Source: Amycolatopsis bartoniae (GTDB lineage: Bacteria; Actinomycetota; Actinomycetes; Mycobacteriales; Pseudonocardiaceae). Taken from it: a stretch of DNA of 64,000 bases. The notes under the pieces are model-generated. The model ran no database searches. It was not told the origin of the DNA and was given only the letters and a program-made list of their open reading frames with translations. The stretch spans positions 1,860,001-1,924,000 of the forward strand of contig NZ_JACHWH010000001.1 of the NCBI RefSeq assembly GCF_014191255.1, read 5' to 3'. Below, one piece after another: positions 51,701-54,700 of this stretch. Position 1 is the stretch's first letter. Every line of letters begins with the position of its first letter. The translations under genes and the position numbers were made by a program.

Positions 51701-54700
51701 GTCCCACTGGACCTGGTCGGTCACCCGGGTTTCGTTGGGGCGCGTGGAGTCGAAGAAGTCGACGGGGACGTTCTTCGAGGGGTCGCGGTCCCAGGCGGGG
51801 GCTTCCTCGACGGCTTCCTTCGAGGCGATCCTGAAGTGCAGCTGGTCGCCGTTGCCGAGCCGGTGGCCCGGTTTGAAGTTGAAGTGCTCGTCGAGCAGCC
51901 GCTGGGTGTCCTCGATGAGCTGGCTGCGCCGGTCGCCGTCGACGGAGTCGTTCTTGGACAGCAGGTCGAGCGGGACGGTGAGCTCGGAGACCCACTTGTC
52001 CTTCTCGACCTCGAAGCGCCGCAGGTCGAAGCGGATCTGGGTGATGCGCCCAGCGACGCGGCCGTTCTCGCGGCGGGCGTCGCGGAAGGGATCGAAGCGC
52101 TCCGCGCGGAACCGGGTGGGCGGCGCGGCATCGCGGCGCTCGTGCCAGGTGGTGCTGTAGCCGGTGATGTGGGTGGCGCCGTCGGTGACGCCGTTGGCGC
52201 CCCCGTGGTCGGTGCCCGTGTGGTGCGTGAGACCCGGCGCGTCGGCGGCGAAGGCCGCAGCGATGACAGCGGCCGCGGCGTCCTCGGGGGTGGGGTTCTG
52301 GTCGGAGCGCCGACGGCCGGAGCGCTGGGCGTCGCTGCGGTCGGAGCGGTCGCTGCGGGGGGTGTCGGCGCGGGGGGTGTCGCTGCGGTCGGAGCGGGTG
52401 CTGTCGCTCCGGTCGCTGCGAGAACCGTCGGTCCGATCGGTGCGGGGCCCGTCGGTGCGAGTGGCGTCGGTCCGATCGGTGCGGGGCCCGTCGGTGCGAG
52501 TGGCGTCGGTCCGGTCGGAACGGGTGCTGTCGCTCCGATCGGTGCGGGGCCCGTCGGTCCGGGTGGCGTCGGTCCGATCGGTGCGGGTGCTGCTGTCGCT
52601 GCGATCGCCCTGCCGCGAGGTGTCCCGGGAGGCGGCGGCATCCTTGGCGGGTTGGTTGTCGCGGTTGGGCGAGGCGTCCCTTGTGGACTGCCCGTCCCGG
52701 TTCCCCTGAGGATCCCGAGGCGGCTGCGGGTCGCGGTTCGCCGAGCTGTTGTCGCGGTTGACGGTCTGCTGGTCGGCCGCAGGCGTGTCGGAGCGCCCAC
52801 CACTGGTGGAGGTGGCGGTGTCGCTCCGGCTCGGCGTGGGCCGGGAAGTCTCGGTCGACGTGGACTGACTCGGCGTGGGCCGGGTGGTTTCCGTCCGGGC
52901 GGGCGTCTGGGGTTGGGTGGTGGTGCTGTCGGTGCGGGGCGCCGGGGAGGCGGGCGTCTCCGTGCTCGACGTCCGCGAGGTGGGCTGGTTCCCCGACTGC
53001 GCCGGACGTTGCTCCGGCGTGCTGTTCGTCTGGGTTGTGTTCGTCTGCGACGGGCGCGACTCCGCCGGAGTATTCGTCTGCGCCGGGCGAGGCTCCGTCG
53101 GGGTGCTCGCCTGGGTCGGGCGAGGCTCCGCCGGATTGTTCGTCTGCGTCGTGTTCGTCTGCGACGGGCGCGGCTGCGTCGGAGTGTTCGTCTGCGTCGT
53201 GCTCGACTGCGACGGACGCGACTCCGTCGGAGTGCTCGACTGAGTGGTACCCGACTGCGACGGGCGGGGTTCCGTCGGAGTGTTCGTCTGCGTCGTGCTC
53301 GACTGCGACGGGCGGGGTTCCGTCGGCGTGCTCGACTGGCTCGTGCTCGCCTGCGACGGGCGGGGCTCCGGGGTCGAGGACTGCGTCGTGCTTGGAGTCG
53401 GCGCCTTCGCTGCGGGCTTCGCAACACTGTCCGATGTCGACGGGCGGTTCGACTGCGACGTAGCCGCTTCCGAGGGCTTCGCCGTCTGCTGTGTGGGCTC
53501 GGAAGCAGTCGGGCGCGGCTGGTTCTGCTGAGTCGGAGTTGTGGGCGTCGTCGAGTTCGAGCGGGAGGGCGTCGTCTCCGTGCTCGTTGCCGGGCGGGAG
53601 GTGGATGTCTCCGAGGCACCCGTCTTCGACGGCGTCTGCTGGGTCGAGCCGTCCGTCCGCGTCGAGGTCTGCGTGGAGCCGTCCGTCCGGCCCGACGTCG
53701 GAGTCGAACTGTCCGTCCGGCCCGATGTCGGAGTGGAACTGTCCGTCCGCGTCGGCGTCTGGGTCGAGCCGTCCGTCCGCGTCGACGTCTGCGTGGAGCC
53801 GTCCGTTCGGCCCGACGTCGGAGTGGAACTGTCCGTCCGCGTCGGCGTCTGGGTCGAGCCGTCCGTCCGGCCCGGGGTCGGCGTCGAGCCGGCCGTGCGG
53901 GTCGGCGACTGCGACTGGGTCGCCTCGGCCGGCCTGCCTTGCTGCGTGCCGTCGGAGCCGACCGGGCGGCCGGTGGTCGTCTGGGGTGTCGAGGAGGTGC
54001 TCGGACGGGTGGAAGACTGGCCCTCGGGTCCGGGGCGGGACTGGCTCTGCGTCTGCGGCTGGTTGCCCGCGGACTGCGACTGCCCCTCCGAACGCGGGGC
54101 ACCCGACTGCGTCTGCGGCTGCCCGTTCGTCCCCGAGCTCACCGACGAGTCGGACCGCGAAACCCCACCCGGCTGCGTCTGTGACTGGCCGCCGGGGACC
54201 GTGCTCGACTGGTTGCCCGACACCGCCGCCGGGCGGCCGTCCGCACCCGGCTGACCGCCCGCGACCATACCGGGCTGGCCACCCTGCAACTCCGACTGGC
54301 GGCCATCCCCACCGAACTGCGACTGATCCCCGGACACACCGAGCTGCGAACGCCCCCCAGGGAGCCCCGAATGCTGACCGTCCACATTCGACTGCGAATT
54401 GCCGTCCGAGGACTGACCATCCACATGCGACCCGGAGTGCCGACCGTCCACACCGAACTGCAACTGGTCGCCGGAAACCACCGAAGGCCGACCGTCCGAC
54501 CCGACCCGCGTCTGGTCTCCCGAAACCTCGGAAGGACCACCGTCCACACGCGACTGCCCATCGGACCCCGTCGATGGCCGGCCATCCCCACCGAATTGCG
54601 TCTGATCCCCGGACACCACCGAAGGCCGACCGTCCGAACCCACCCGCGTCTGATCCCCGGACACCACGGAGGGCCGACCATCCGAACCGACCCGCGAATT

